Positions 16,912 to 25,911 of a DNA stretch of 64,000 nt are shown here, piece after piece. The position numbers were made by a program, and so were the translations under genes. Each line of letters begins with the position of its first letter. The first letter of the stretch is position 1. Source of the stretch: Streptomyces luteogriseus (GTDB lineage: Bacteria; Actinomycetota; Actinomycetes; Streptomycetales; Streptomycetaceae); the NCBI RefSeq assembly GCF_014205055.1, contig NZ_JACHMS010000001.1, positions 7,778,501-7,842,500 on the forward strand. The letters run 5' to 3'. The notes beneath the pieces are model-generated. The model worked only from the letters and a program-made list of their open reading frames with translations, was not told where the DNA came from and ran no database searches.

Positions 16912-19464
16912 TCAGCCCACGACGCGGCCCAGTTCGATCCGGTCGATGTTCGGCGCCCAGGCGGCGGCGTTGCCGAACGTCACCTTGTTCGCGCCCTTCG
17001 CCAGATCGACCGGGATCCCGACGGTCCAGTAGTCGTCCCAGCTCCAGGTGTTCTTGAAGGTGACCTTCCGCGGCGCGGCGCTCCCGACCCCGATGTCCGC
17101 CGTACGGGACATGATGTCCGTGTTGTAGGCGTGGCCGTTGTCCCGGCGGTCGTTGTGGGCGTAGTGGACGACCAGCATGAAGCGGCCGGACCTGGGGGCG
17201 TCGACCGTGAACTCGGCGGTGCTGGAGGGGCTGTTGCCCAGCCACCCGATGTACGAACCCGCGGAGGCGTGCGGGGAGTCGACGAGCTTCGCGCCGCCCG
17301 TGAGCGTGGCCGAGGCGCCCTCGTAGGAGAGGGTGCCCGAGGCCGAGCCGTCACCCGAGCCGTCACCCGAGACGTCGAGGGAGCGGACGGCGGAGTGGCC
17401 CGACGTCATCGCGACCCGGTTGTTGCCCGCGACCAGGTACAGCCGCAGCGGGCGGCCGGGCGCCGCCGTGACGCTCTCACCGTGCAGCGCGAGCTTCACC
17501 GCGGCCGAAGCCCGCGGGATCACCGTGTAGTAGCCGTCGCGCGGGGCGTAGACGTCGAAGACGGCCTTGTCACCCGAGCGCAGGACCAAGGCGCCCGTGC
17601 CCACGCCCGCCGAGGACGAGTAGTCGTACGACGGTGTGCCGCTGATGTCCGCCAGGGTGGCCTCGTACGAGGCGCCGGCCGCGCCGGTGCGGACCGTCAG
17701 GTCGATCCGGTCGAGCGTCACCTCGGCGTCGCCCTTGGACAGCACCAACCGGTGCGTGCCCGCCGTCAGCCGGACGCCGACGTCCTTCTTGGCGCGGTAG
17801 GTCCAGTTCTCCGTGGAGGGGTAGGTGACCGTCACCGGGTCGGCGCCGTCGACGATCAGCTTCTGCGTCGCGGGCCCGCCGGACTGGTTGCCGTACAGGA
17901 TCCCCAGGTCGTAGGTGCCGTCCTCCGGCACGTTCACCGTGAAGGCGACCTTGCTGCCGGGTTGGTTGAGGGAGCCGACGTCCTTGGTGCCGGAGGCCGC
18001 GTAGCCGTTGGCGTTGCTCACGGTGCCCTGGGTGTAGACCTTGCCGTCGGTGATGGCCGCGTCCTCGGCCTCGTACGACGCCGACCAGGGGACGGTGGCG
18101 GCGGACGGGGTGCCCGAGCCGCCCGGGGTGAGGACGATCCGGTACGCCGACATCTTGTGCAGGCCGCGCAGCGGTACGGTCACCGAACCGTCGTCCGAGA
18201 CCTTCACCTTGGTGCGCGCCAGGACCCGCGGCGCCGCGTGCTTCCCCTCGTACCCCGACCAGGCGGCCTCGGCGACGGTCGCCGTGACCGTACGGCCGAA
18301 CACGGACCGGGGGACGCGCTGCACGACCACGTCCGAATCGCCGTCCGCGCCCCCGAGCAGTACCTGCGCCTGGCGGCGGGAGGCGTCCAGGGAGGCGAGT
18401 CCCTGCAGGGTGTCGACGGTGTTCGGCCGCGGCGGCGTCACCTTCACGGTGTTCCCGGTCAGGCCCGCGTACCAGCGGAACAGCCACCAGCCGCCGTTGG
18501 GGATGTTCGAGCGCACCACATGGCCGCTGAGATTCCCGGCGGCGTCCCAGTACGCCATGTTGGCGTACACCTTGTTGCGCTCGAACATCGACACCCACTG
18601 CACCAGCTGGCCGGGCACGGACAGGTCGCGGCGGTTGGCGTACTCGTCGATATTGATCTTCAGCGGGGCGACGCCCGCCTCGCGCTCCAGCCCGCGGTAG
18701 TCGTCGTAGTGCGCCTGGAAGTCGCGCAGGGAGCCCGAGCCGAGTTCGTGCCAGGTCATCACCTGGGGCAGCACGTTCTCCCGCTGGGTGAACGCGAGGA
18801 AGTCCTTCAGCAGACGCGAGTGGTACGCGGCCTCGTTGGGACCGGCGATCCGCGCGTCCGGATCGATCGCGCGGATGCGCTGGTACACCGTCTTCCAGTC
18901 CCGGAAGAATCGGTCGCGGTTCTTCTCGTACTGCGCCTGATCCTGGACGTCGAGCTTGTACCAGATCTGGTCGGGCTCGTTGAACGGGATGTAGACGAAG
19001 CGGTCGCTGTTCGGGGCGGCCGATATCTCCTTGACGATCTTGTCGACCTTGGGCAGGTAGTCGTCGATGCCGAGGTCCTCGTACGGCCACTTCGCGTAGA
19101 TGTCCTGCATCATCACGTTGATCTCGCCGCCACCGGCGCGGAAGAACGACTTGGAGACGGTGAGCGCGTCCCCGTTGGGGTGCTGGGCGCCGCCCTCCGG
19201 CTTCTGCGAGATGCTGGTGATCTTCAGGGGCTCCATCACGGCGTCACTGGGCACCCCGTCGTCACTGAGCCCGTAGAGGGAGCCGTTGGCGCCGAGCATC
19301 ACCCGGCCCTCGGACGCGCCCAGGTCGACGGTGAGGCGTTGCGGGTCGGCTGCGGCTGCCGCGGGACCTGCCGCGGGGAGGGTGGCTGCCATGGCGGCTG
19401 CTCCAAGTAGTGCTGTGAACAAGGCGGTTCTGGTGCGGGATCTCGTGCGGGTGGGGGTGATCAC
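16912..19464 (-). CDS. Secreted clan GH-A glycoside hydrolase with CBM35-like modules
   Basis: The product is 850 residues from the GTG at 19464 (GGAGG 9 bases upstream). An Arg-rich, hydrophobic signal peptide ends about residue 38 (AAGPAAAAADP). The catalytic barrel (about 45-450) has two clan GH-A glutamates: E163 in YIPFNEPDQIWY (acid/base) and E274 in KINIDEYANRRD (nucleophile). Three beta-sandwich modules follow: WSASYEAEDAAITDGKVYT (about 470-600), a middle one, and a C-terminal one (YEGASATLTGGAKLVDSPHA to the end) that look like CBM35. It is the last gene of the ABC-transporter operon, 16 bp after the permease stop. It probably cleaves a polymer or glycan outside the cell. The family number is uncertain (GH39-like or unclassified). 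Confidence 0.75.
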   Translation of the reverse strand: MITPTRTRSRTRTALFTALLGAAAMAATLPAAGPAAAAADPQRLTVDLGASEGRVMLGANGSLYGLSDDGVPSDAVMEPLKITSISQKPEGGAQHPNGDALTVSKSFFRAGGGEINVMMQDIYAKWPYEDLGIDDYLPKVDKIVKEISAAPNSDRFVYIPFNEPDQIWYKLDVQDQAQYEKNRDRFFRDWKTVYQRIRAIDPDARIAGPNEAAYHSRLLKDFLAFTQRENVLPQVMTWHELGSGSLRDFQAHYDDYRGLEREAGVAPLKINIDEYANRRDLSVPGQLVQWVSMFERNKVYANMAYWDAAGNLSGHVVRSNIPNGGWWLFRWYAGLTGNTVKVTPPRPNTVDTLQGLASLDASRRQAQVLLGGADGDSDVVVQRVPRSVFGRTVTATVAEAAWSGYEGKHAAPRVLARTKVKVSDDGSVTVPLRGLHKMSAYRIVLTPGGSGTPSAATVPWSASYEAEDAAITDGKVYTQGTVSNANGYAASGTKDVGSLNQPGSKVAFTVNVPEDGTYDLGILYGNQSGGPATQKLIVDGADPVTVTYPSTENWTYRAKKDVGVRLTAGTHRLVLSKGDAEVTLDRIDLTVRTGAAGASYEATLADISGTPSYDYSSSAGVGTGALVLRSGDKAVFDVYAPRDGYYTVIPRASAAVKLALHGESVTAAPGRPLRLYLVAGNNRVAMTSGHSAVRSLDVSGDGSGDGSASGTLSYEGASATLTGGAKLVDSPHASAGSYIGWLGNSPSSTAEFTVDAPRSGRFMLVVHYAHNDRRDNGHAYNTDIMSRTADIGVGSAAPRKVTFKNTWSWDDYWTVGIPVDLAKGANKVTFGNAAAWAPNIDRIELGRVVG

Positions 19465-19480
19465 GCTGCTGGACCTCCGG

Positions 19481-20305
19481 TCATTTGACGGCTCCACTGG
19501 TGATTCCGGACACGATCTTTCGCTGGCCGACGAGGAACACGGCGACCATGGGCAGGCTCATCACCACGACGTACGCGAAGACGAGATGCCAGTTCTCGAG
19601 GTAGAGCTGGGCGCTGGCGACCTGGTAGAGGTTGAGCGGCAGGGGCGCCCGGTCTCCGCCGCCGAGGACGAAGAACGCGTAGAAGACGTCGCTCCAGGCG
19701 TAGAGCATCACCATGATCGTGGCGGTGGCGATGACCGGCCGGAGCAGGGGCAGGACGATCCGCCAGAAGATCCGGGACGGGGCCGCCCCGTCCATCCGGG
19801 CCGCCTCCTCCAACTCCAGCGGGATGGCGCGGATGAAGCCGGTCATGAAGAAGATCGACGTCGACAGGTACATGCCGGTGTAGACGGCGATCATGCCGGG
19901 CCGGGTGCCCGCAAGCCCCAGCTGGCGCAGCTCCATCACGATGGTGATGACGGCCGGCGGCAGCAGCAGCCCGCTGATGCACAGCGCGTACGCCGCCGAC
20001 ACCAGCCTCGACTTCCGGCGCGCGAACACCCAGGCGGCGCCCGCGCCCAGGATCAGCACCAGGACCACCGAAGGCACCACGACCAGCAACGAGTTGAGGA
20101 AGCCGCCCAGCATCTCGCCCTCGCTGACGGCGTCCGCGTAGTTGGCGGCGGGCTGCCAGTGCCCGGGCGGATCCAGGTTCGGCCTGATGGCCTCCGCCTG
20201 CGGCTTGGCCGAGGTGACGGCGACCAGCCACAGCGGCACGCCGACGGCTGACCCGGCCAGCAGCAGGACCAGGGCGGGACGCCCGTAACGCCAGACCGGG
20301 GTCAC
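19481..20305 (-). CDS. ABC sugar importer permease (MalG/CUT1 type)
   Basis: The product is 274 residues from the GTG at 20305, which overlaps the stop of the upstream permease by 4 bp (GTGA). It has six hydrophobic segments and the EAA loop that docks the ATPase (ELEEAARMDGAAPSRIFWRI). It forms the membrane pore with the 20302-21225 permease. No ATPase gene is in the cluster, as is usual for Streptomyces CUT1 systems that share the MsiK ATPase. The long open frame that continues upstream in this frame is antisense-like noise inside the other permease. Confidence 0.92.
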   Translation of the reverse strand: MTPVWRYGRPALVLLLAGSAVGVPLWLVAVTSAKPQAEAIRPNLDPPGHWQPAANYADAVSEGEMLGGFLNSLLVVVPSVVLVLILGAGAAWVFARRKSRLVSAAYALCISGLLLPPAVITIVMELRQLGLAGTRPGMIAVYTGMYLSTSIFFMTGFIRAIPLELEEAARMDGAAPSRIFWRIVLPLLRPVIATATIMVMLYAWSDVFYAFFVLGGGDRAPLPLNLYQVASAQLYLENWHLVFAYVVVMSLPMVAVFLVGQRKIVSGITSGAVK

Positions 20306-21225
20306 AGCAGCTGCTCCCTTCGCCGGAGCCCCACGACCAGCGGGATCGCCACGGCGACCACGACCAGGAAGAGCACGAGGCTCATCGCGGAGGCCTGGGC
20401 GTACAGGCCCTGCCCGAAGATCCGGAACATGTAGATGTTGAAGACCTCCGTGGAGGCGGCCGGCCCGCCGCCGGTCGTGGCCTGCACGATGTCGAAGGTG
20501 TTCATCGAACCGATCAGCGCCGTGGTGACGTTGAAGGTCACGGCCGGTGCGAGCATCGGCCAGCGCACCGACCAGAACGTCCGCCACGGCCCGGCACCGT
20601 CGATCCGGGCGGCCTCGAGCATGTCCCCGGGGATGCCCTTCAGCCCCGCCAGATAGATCAGCATGGACAGGCCCATCCACTTCCAGCCGTGGATGAGGGT
20701 GACGATCACCAGCGTCCAGGTCGTCGAGCCCAGCCACGGAACGTCCGTGCCCAGCACGGAGTTGACGGCACCCTTCTGGTCGAGGAGCGCCCGGAAGACA
20801 TAGCCGGTCGCGAGTGCCGAGATCAGCACCGGCAGGAAGAAGACCACACGGAAGAACCGGTTGAAGCGGCTGTCGTCCTCCAGCAGCAGCGCCAGCACCA
20901 GCCCGAAACCGTTCTGGAACACCGCCGCCAGCAGCGCGTACACCAGCGTCGTACGGATCGCGCGCGGCAGTGAGCCGTCCTCGGTGATCGTCCTGAAGTT
21001 GTCCAGGCCCGTGAAGGCGATGTCCGCGTGGTACGAGGACCAGTCGGTGAACGGGTAGTAGAAGTTGAGCAGGTTGGGCACCAGGAAGAAGCCCGCGAAG
21101 ACCGCGATCGCGGGGAGCGCGAACCACCAGGGGTGGTGCACGGCAGCGCGCGGAAGCCGCCCCACGCCCTTGGGCGCGCCCGGTGCGGCAGGCTGCCTGC
21201 GTGTACGTACGACCGTGTCCGCCAT
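20302..21225 (-). CDS. ABC sugar importer permease (MalF/CUT1 type)
   Basis: The product is 307 residues with six membrane segments and the EAA loop DMLEAARIDGAGPWRTFWSV. The N-terminus MADTVVRTRRQPAAPG is cytoplasmic. The gene starts 2 bp after the solute-binding-protein stop and overlaps the second permease by 4 bp, so the three are one operon. It partners with the downstream MalG-type protein to import the sugar held by the binding protein. Confidence 0.93.
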   Translation of the reverse strand: MADTVVRTRRQPAAPGAPKGVGRLPRAAVHHPWWFALPAIAVFAGFFLVPNLLNFYYPFTDWSSYHADIAFTGLDNFRTITEDGSLPRAIRTTLVYALLAAVFQNGFGLVLALLLEDDSRFNRFFRVVFFLPVLISALATGYVFRALLDQKGAVNSVLGTDVPWLGSTTWTLVIVTLIHGWKWMGLSMLIYLAGLKGIPGDMLEAARIDGAGPWRTFWSVRWPMLAPAVTFNVTTALIGSMNTFDIVQATTGGGPAASTEVFNIYMFRIFGQGLYAQASAMSLVLFLVVVAVAIPLVVGLRRREQLL

Positions 21226-21227
21226 CG

Positions 21228-22553
21228 TCAGAACCCGGGCGTGCCCTGGGCCTTGGCCACCTGCGCGAACTGGTCCTGGATGGCCTGGGCGACCTGCTGT
21301 GGGCTCTTCTTGCCGAAGATCATGTCAGCCAGGTAGAGGTGGGTGTCCGGGGCGACGATTGCCTTGGCCTGGAACACGCCGACGGCCTTCGGCAGGGCCG
21401 CGACCTGTGCCTTGGACGTCTCGGGAAGTCCGCCGGGGGTGGGCACGGACGGCTGCACGGACGGGATCTTCATCGCCTTGATGTAGTCCGGGTAGTCCGG
21501 ACCGAGCCAGAAGGCGAGGAACTGCCGGGCCGCGTTCTGCCGCTTGTCGTCACCGGTCCTGAAGGCGACGACCCCGTTGGTCTGGTCGGGGGAGTACAGG
21601 CCGGTCGCCGAGGAGTTGGCCACCGGGAACCAGCCGATCTTCTGGTCGATCTCGGCGGTGGAGTACTTGGCCTGCAACTGGCTCTGGAAAGAGGTGACGT
21701 TGAGGACCATGCCGGCCTCGCCCTTCCACAGCGCGTCGGCCTGCCCGGTGAACGTCCCCGTCCGGTAGTTCTTCTGGGCGAGCCCGGCGTCGAGCAGCTT
21801 CTCCTTGTACTTCTTGATCGCGCCGACCACGACCGGGTCGGTCCACTTCCTCTTGTTCGCGTTCAGATCCGCCCACCACTGCCGGTCCAGGTCGGTGAGC
21901 TGGAGCTGCATCTGCCACTGCAGAGGCCACTTGTCGCCGCCGGCCTCGTAGAAGGCGGCCGCGTCGGTCTGGTCGGCGACCTTGCGGCCGAGCGCCAGCA
22001 GTTCGTCGTACGACCTCGGGAAGTCCTTCTCGCTCAGCCCGGCCCGCTTGAAGACGTCCTTGTTGTAATAGACGCCGAGCATGGCGGGGCTGGTGACGAT
22101 CGCCGCGTAGCGCTTGCCGTCGATGACGCCGAGGGACTTCTCGGTGTCACCGAGCTCGGAGACCCAGGGCTCGCCGTCGAGGGCGAGCAGGTTCTGCCGC
22201 GGCTGGACGAACGGCAGCGTGGAGATGGACGGCTGCCAGAACATCAGGTCGGGGCGGTCGCCGGAGGCCAGCTTGGTCGGCACGTTCTGCTCGTAGAGGT
22301 CCGGGATCGCCTGGGTCTCCACCGTGGCGCCGGTGGCCTTCTCGAAGGCGTCGATGACCTGCTTGGGCGCGTCGACCGTGTTCTGCGCGGTCCACATGGT
22401 CAGTTTCACGCCGTCCAGCCGTGCGGTCGGATCGACCACCGTCCGCTTGGCGTCGTCCGAACCGGAGTCCTGGGCCGTCGGATCACTGCACGCGGTGGCG
22501 GCCAGGCCGGCGGCGCATATCAGCGCCAGGGCGGGGAGAACTCTTCTGTTCAT
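21228..22553 (-). CDS. ABC sugar importer solute-binding lipoprotein
   Basis: The product is 441 residues from the ATG at 22553 (GGAAAGG upstream); the open frame extends back into the LacI gene but is not coding there. The lipoprotein signal peptide ends LAATAC, with C22 as the lipid-modified residue. The mature protein has the family 1 extracellular solute-binding fold (VKLTMWTAQNTVDAPKQVID, GDRPDLMFWQPSISTLPF, LGVYYNKDVFKRAG, KGEAGMVLNVTSFQSQL). It sits outside the membrane and hands a sugar or oligosaccharide to the permeases. The neighbouring GH36 enzyme suggests a galactose-containing oligosaccharide. No separate operator is visible in the 71 bp after the LacI gene, so it may be transcribed from the LacI promoter. 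Confidence 0.93.
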   Translation of the reverse strand: MNRRVLPALALICAAGLAATACSDPTAQDSGSDDAKRTVVDPTARLDGVKLTMWTAQNTVDAPKQVIDAFEKATGATVETQAIPDLYEQNVPTKLASGDRPDLMFWQPSISTLPFVQPRQNLLALDGEPWVSELGDTEKSLGVIDGKRYAAIVTSPAMLGVYYNKDVFKRAGLSEKDFPRSYDELLALGRKVADQTDAAAFYEAGGDKWPLQWQMQLQLTDLDRQWWADLNANKRKWTDPVVVGAIKKYKEKLLDAGLAQKNYRTGTFTGQADALWKGEAGMVLNVTSFQSQLQAKYSTAEIDQKIGWFPVANSSATGLYSPDQTNGVVAFRTGDDKRQNAARQFLAFWLGPDYPDYIKAMKIPSVQPSVPTPGGLPETSKAQVAALPKAVGVFQAKAIVAPDTHLYLADMIFGKKSPQQVAQAIQDQFAQVAKAQGTPGF

Positions 22554-22624
22554 CTCGTGCCTTTCCGAGCAGGCGGTTCGGTTCAGGAAGCGGGACTCAC
22601 AACTGCGGTGCTCTCTGGTGCTGT

Positions 22625-23662
22625 TCAGCGATCGCCGGGCGGTGGCCCCGAGCTCTCCCGCACCACCAGTTCCGGCACGGACACGGGGCGCGGGGCGACC
22701 GGCGCGGACTCCTCCAGCGCGCCGTGCAGCAGGGCGAAGGCCGCCCGGCCGAGGCCGGTGAAGTCCAGGCGCACGGTCGTCAGGGACGGGGTGAGGAAGG
22801 CGGAGTGCGGGGCGTCGTCGAACCCGGCCACGCTGACCTCGCCCGGCACCGGGCGGCCCGCCTCGTGCAGGGCGCGGAGGACGCCGAGCGCGAGGTCGTC
22901 GTTGCCGCACAGGACCGCGGTGACGGACGGGTCACGCGCCAGTTCCCATGCCGCCGCGTGACCGCGCGCCGGTCCCCAACCGCTCTGCACCGGGCGGGGT
23001 TCCGGTGCGCCGGCCTCCTTCAGCGCCCGCCGCCAGCCGCTCGTGCGGGCGCTGGTGCGGCGGGTGCTGGACGGGATGGCGACGTAGTGCACGGTCTCGT
23101 GGCCCAGGGACAGCAGATGGCGGGTCGCCTGGTAGGCGGCCTCGCGGTCGTCGGTCCACACCCAGGGGCTCTCGCCGCCGGGCGGGCTCGCCGGGGTCTC
23201 GACCACGCCCACGACCGGCAGACCGGCGGGTACGGCTCCCAGCGCCCGCACACCGGCCGGATCGTAGGCGATCACGACGATCCCGCCGCCCGTGTCCGCC
23301 GCCCGCTGCACCTCGGCGGCGACGGCCGCGTCCTCGGCGGACTCCAGGACGCCGATCCCCACCGCGTAGGACGCGGCGCGGGCGGATTCCTCGATGCCTT
23401 GCAGGATCGAGGCGTAGCCGTAGTGCGTGGTGTTCGCGGTCAGTACGGTCACCGTGCGGGTGCGGCCGCTGGCCAGGGCGAGGGCGGTGGCGTTGCGCCG
23501 GAACCCCAGTTCCTCGATGGCGGCCAGGACGCGCTCCCGGGTGGACGGCCGGACGCTGGGATGGCCGTTGATCACCCGCGAGACCGTCTGGTACGAGACC
23601 CCGGCGGCCGTGGCGACGTCCCTGATGCTCGCCGGGCGCCTTGTGTGACCGGTCACATTCAT
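22625..23662 (-). CDS. LacI-family repressor of the GH36/ABC locus
   Basis: The product is 345 residues from the ATG at 23662. The DNA-binding domain spans about 11-54 (IRDVATAAGVSYQTVSRVIN, then VRPSTRERVLAAIEELGFRR) and the sugar-binding domain about 65-330 (TAVLCGNDDLALGVLRALHE, VPGEVSVAGFDDAPHSAFLT). Its own codons 3-7 lie on one copy of a perfect palindrome, and a second copy lies 9 bp before the start codon. It therefore almost surely represses itself, and probably the divergent GH36 gene and the ABC genes downstream. The inducer is probably the imported sugar. Confidence 0.95.
   Translation of the reverse strand: MNVTGHTRRPASIRDVATAAGVSYQTVSRVINGHPSVRPSTRERVLAAIEELGFRRNATALALASGRTRTVTVLTANTTHYGYASILQGIEESARAASYAVGIGVLESAEDAAVAAEVQRAADTGGGIVVIAYDPAGVRALGAVPAGLPVVGVVETPASPPGGESPWVWTDDREAAYQATRHLLSLGHETVHYVAIPSSTRRTSARTSGWRRALKEAGAPEPRPVQSGWGPARGHAAAWELARDPSVTAVLCGNDDLALGVLRALHEAGRPVPGEVSVAGFDDAPHSAFLTPSLTTVRLDFTGLGRAAFALLHGALEESAPVAPRPVSVPELVVRESSGPPPGDR
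23644..23657. promoter_or_regulatory. Operator 1 (LacI-type, inside the 5' end of the repressor gene)
   Basis: TGTGACCGGTCACA is a perfect 14-bp palindrome. It lies within the first codons of the LacI gene, 27 bp from an identical copy at 23671-23684. Confidence 0.85.
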
Positions 23663-23670
23663 GCCAGGAT

Positions 23671-23684
23671 TGTGACCGGTCACA
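23671..23684. promoter_or_regulatory. Operator 2 (identical LacI-type palindrome in the divergent promoter region)
   Basis: This is a second exact TGTGACCGGTCACA. It lies between the LacI start (23662) and the GH36 start (23769), so one bound repressor can block both directions. Confidence 0.88.
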
Positions 23685-23768
23685 CTTGGGTCGTCAAGAG
23701 ACCGTAACGAGGGATTCACGCGAGCCTGCGCCCCCGGACAACGGGGCGCGGTCAGGAGGGGGAGCACC

Positions 23769-25901
23769 TTGACCGGCACGGCGGATGCGGCGCACATGGC
23801 CTCCAACCAGGGGCAACACGAGTTCACTTGGGGGCACGAGGCGCTCGACGCCCGGTTCTCCCTCGCCCCCGACGGCGCGCCGCGACTGGTCCGGCTGGCA
23901 CACCCCGGCGACGAGCACGGGGCCGCGGCCCAGTCCGCGCTGCCGCTGGTGGAGCTCACCGCCTTCGGCCACGGCAGCGGCTGGTCCGGCCCCCGCTTCA
24001 CCGGCACGGCCTTCGGCAGCCGGCTCGCCCACCGAGCCCATCACACGAGCAGCCGCAACGGCTGGGAACGGCTGACCGTCGAACTCCACGACCCGGACAC
24101 CGGGCTGACGGCGTTCGCCGAGCTCAGTTCACCCGCCGGCCTGCCCGTGCTGCGCTCCCGCGTCCGGCTGCGCAACGACGGCCGTGCGCCCCTGGTCGTC
24201 CAGTCCGTCAGCAGCCTGCTGCTCGGCGGCCTGCCCGCCCCGGACGCCCTCGACGTGCACCGGGCCCGCAACGACTGGCTCGCCGAGTGCCGTTGGTACG
24301 CCGAGCCGCTGCGCGCGTCCGTCGCCGACATCAACACCGACGTCCACGAGCACGACAGCCGGGCCGCCCTCGCCCTCACCGGGCGCGGCAGCTGGCCCAC
24401 CGACGGCCATCTCGCCATGGGCGCGCTGACCGAGCGGGACGGCGGCCGGGCCTGGGCGTGGCAGGTCGAGTCCCCGGCCGGCTGGCGCTGGGACCTCGGC
24501 GAACGCGCCCACGGCACCTACCTGGCACTGAACGGCCCCACGGACGCGGAGCACCAGTGGCGGATCCGCCTCGCACCCGGCGAGGAGTTCACCACCGTCC
24601 CCGCCGCCCTGGCCCTCGGCCCGGACCTCGACACCGCCTTCGGCGCCCTCACCTCCTACCGCCGGGCGGTCCGCCGCCCCCACCCGGACCACACCGCCCT
24701 CCCCGTGGTCTTCAACGACTACATGAACACCCTCATGGGCGACCCCACCACGGCCAAGCTGCTGCCGCTGATCGACGCCGCCGCCGACGCCGGCGCCGAG
24801 TACTTCTGCATCGACTCCGGCTGGTACGACGACGACACCCGGGGCTGGTGGGACAGCGTCGGCGCGTGGCAGCCCTCGCCGCGCCGCTTTCCCGACGGCG
24901 GTCTCGAGGCCGTTCTGGACCGGATCCGGGAGCGCGGGATGGTCCCCGGGCTGTGGCTCGAGCCGGAGGTCGTCGGGGTGCGCAGCCCCGTCGCGGCCGA
25001 GCTGCCGCCCGAGGCGTTCTTCCAGCGTGACGGCGTACGCCTCACCGAGCAGGGCCGCCACCAGCTCGACCTGCGGCACCCGGCTGCGCGCGCCCACCTC
25101 GACAAGACGGTCGACCGCATCGCCGGCGACTGGGGCGTGGGCTACCTCAAGCTCGACTACAACATCGTCGTCGATCCCGGCACCCAGGCCCCGGGCGACC
25201 TCGCACCGGGAGCGGGCCTGCTCGGTCACGCCGAGGCCTACCTGGACTGGCTCTCCGGAGTCCTGGACCGCCACCCCGGCCTCGTCGTAGAGAACTGCGC
25301 CTCGGGCGGCATGCGCATGGACGGCGCCACCCTCGCGGTCGCCCAGCTCCAGTCCACCAGCGACCAGCAGGACCCGCTGCGCTATCCGCCCATCGCCGCC
25401 GCCGCGCCGACCGTCGTCCCGCCCGAGCAGGGCGCCGTCTGGGCGTATCCGCAGCCCGAGTACGACGACGGCCTGATCACCTGGACCCTCGGTGGGGCAC
25501 TCCTCGGACGCATCCACCTCTCCGGCCACCTGGACCGCATGCCGGACCACCAGCGAGCGCTCGTCAGGGACGCCGTCGACATCTACAAGTCCATCCGCGG
25601 GGACCTGGCCGGCGCCCTGCCGTTCTGGCCGCTCGGACTGCCCGGCTGGACGGACGAGTGGCTGGCCCTGGGCCTGCGGACACCCGGCGACGTCACCACG
25701 TACCTCTCCGTCTGGCGGCGGGGCGGACCGGCGGAACTCCGCATCCCCGTCCGGCACCTGGCGGGCAGGGCCCTCCGGGTGGACGTCCTGCACCCCGCGG
25801 CGCCGGACGCGGACGGGGCCGTCTGGGACGGGGAGGGGCTGACGGTGTCCCTGCCGCGCACGCCCGCGGTACTGCTGATCCGGCTCGGTCAGCAGCAGTG
25901 A
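23769..25901 (+). CDS. GH36 alpha-galactosidase-type glycosidase
   Basis: The product is 710 residues. The TTG at 23769 is chosen because GGAGGGGGAG precedes it at ideal spacing; an ATG at 23796 is the alternative. The N-terminal beta-supersandwich is followed by the GH36 barrel with FNDYMNTLMGDP, EYFCIDSGWYDDD and GLWLEPEVV. The nucleophile is D463 (YLKLDYN), then ENCASGGMRMD, and the acid/base is D532 (STSDQQDP). No signal peptide is present, so it acts in the cytoplasm on imported oligosaccharides. It is divergent from the LacI repressor and its ABC importer, which form one induced locus. Alpha-galactosidase is the usual activity, but GH36 also includes alpha-N-acetylgalactosaminidases. 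Confidence 0.9.
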   Translation: MTGTADAAHMASNQGQHEFTWGHEALDARFSLAPDGAPRLVRLAHPGDEHGAAAQSALPLVELTAFGHGSGWSGPRFTGTAFGSRLAHRAHHTSSRNGWERLTVELHDPDTGLTAFAELSSPAGLPVLRSRVRLRNDGRAPLVVQSVSSLLLGGLPAPDALDVHRARNDWLAECRWYAEPLRASVADINTDVHEHDSRAALALTGRGSWPTDGHLAMGALTERDGGRAWAWQVESPAGWRWDLGERAHGTYLALNGPTDAEHQWRIRLAPGEEFTTVPAALALGPDLDTAFGALTSYRRAVRRPHPDHTALPVVFNDYMNTLMGDPTTAKLLPLIDAAADAGAEYFCIDSGWYDDDTRGWWDSVGAWQPSPRRFPDGGLEAVLDRIRERGMVPGLWLEPEVVGVRSPVAAELPPEAFFQRDGVRLTEQGRHQLDLRHPAARAHLDKTVDRIAGDWGVGYLKLDYNIVVDPGTQAPGDLAPGAGLLGHAEAYLDWLSGVLDRHPGLVVENCASGGMRMDGATLAVAQLQSTSDQQDPLRYPPIAAAAPTVVPPEQGAVWAYPQPEYDDGLITWTLGGALLGRIHLSGHLDRMPDHQRALVRDAVDIYKSIRGDLAGALPFWPLGLPGWTDEWLALGLRTPGDVTTYLSVWRRGGPAELRIPVRHLAGRALRVDVLHPAAPDADGAVWDGEGLTVSLPRTPAVLLIRLGQQQ

Positions 25902-25911
25902 GACGGTCCGC

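Noticed and set aside
17131..19410. Plus-strand open frame antisense to the GH-A glycosidase
   Set aside because: Translation is Val/Arg/Gly-rich without motifs. The minus strand has signal peptide, catalytic residues and modules.
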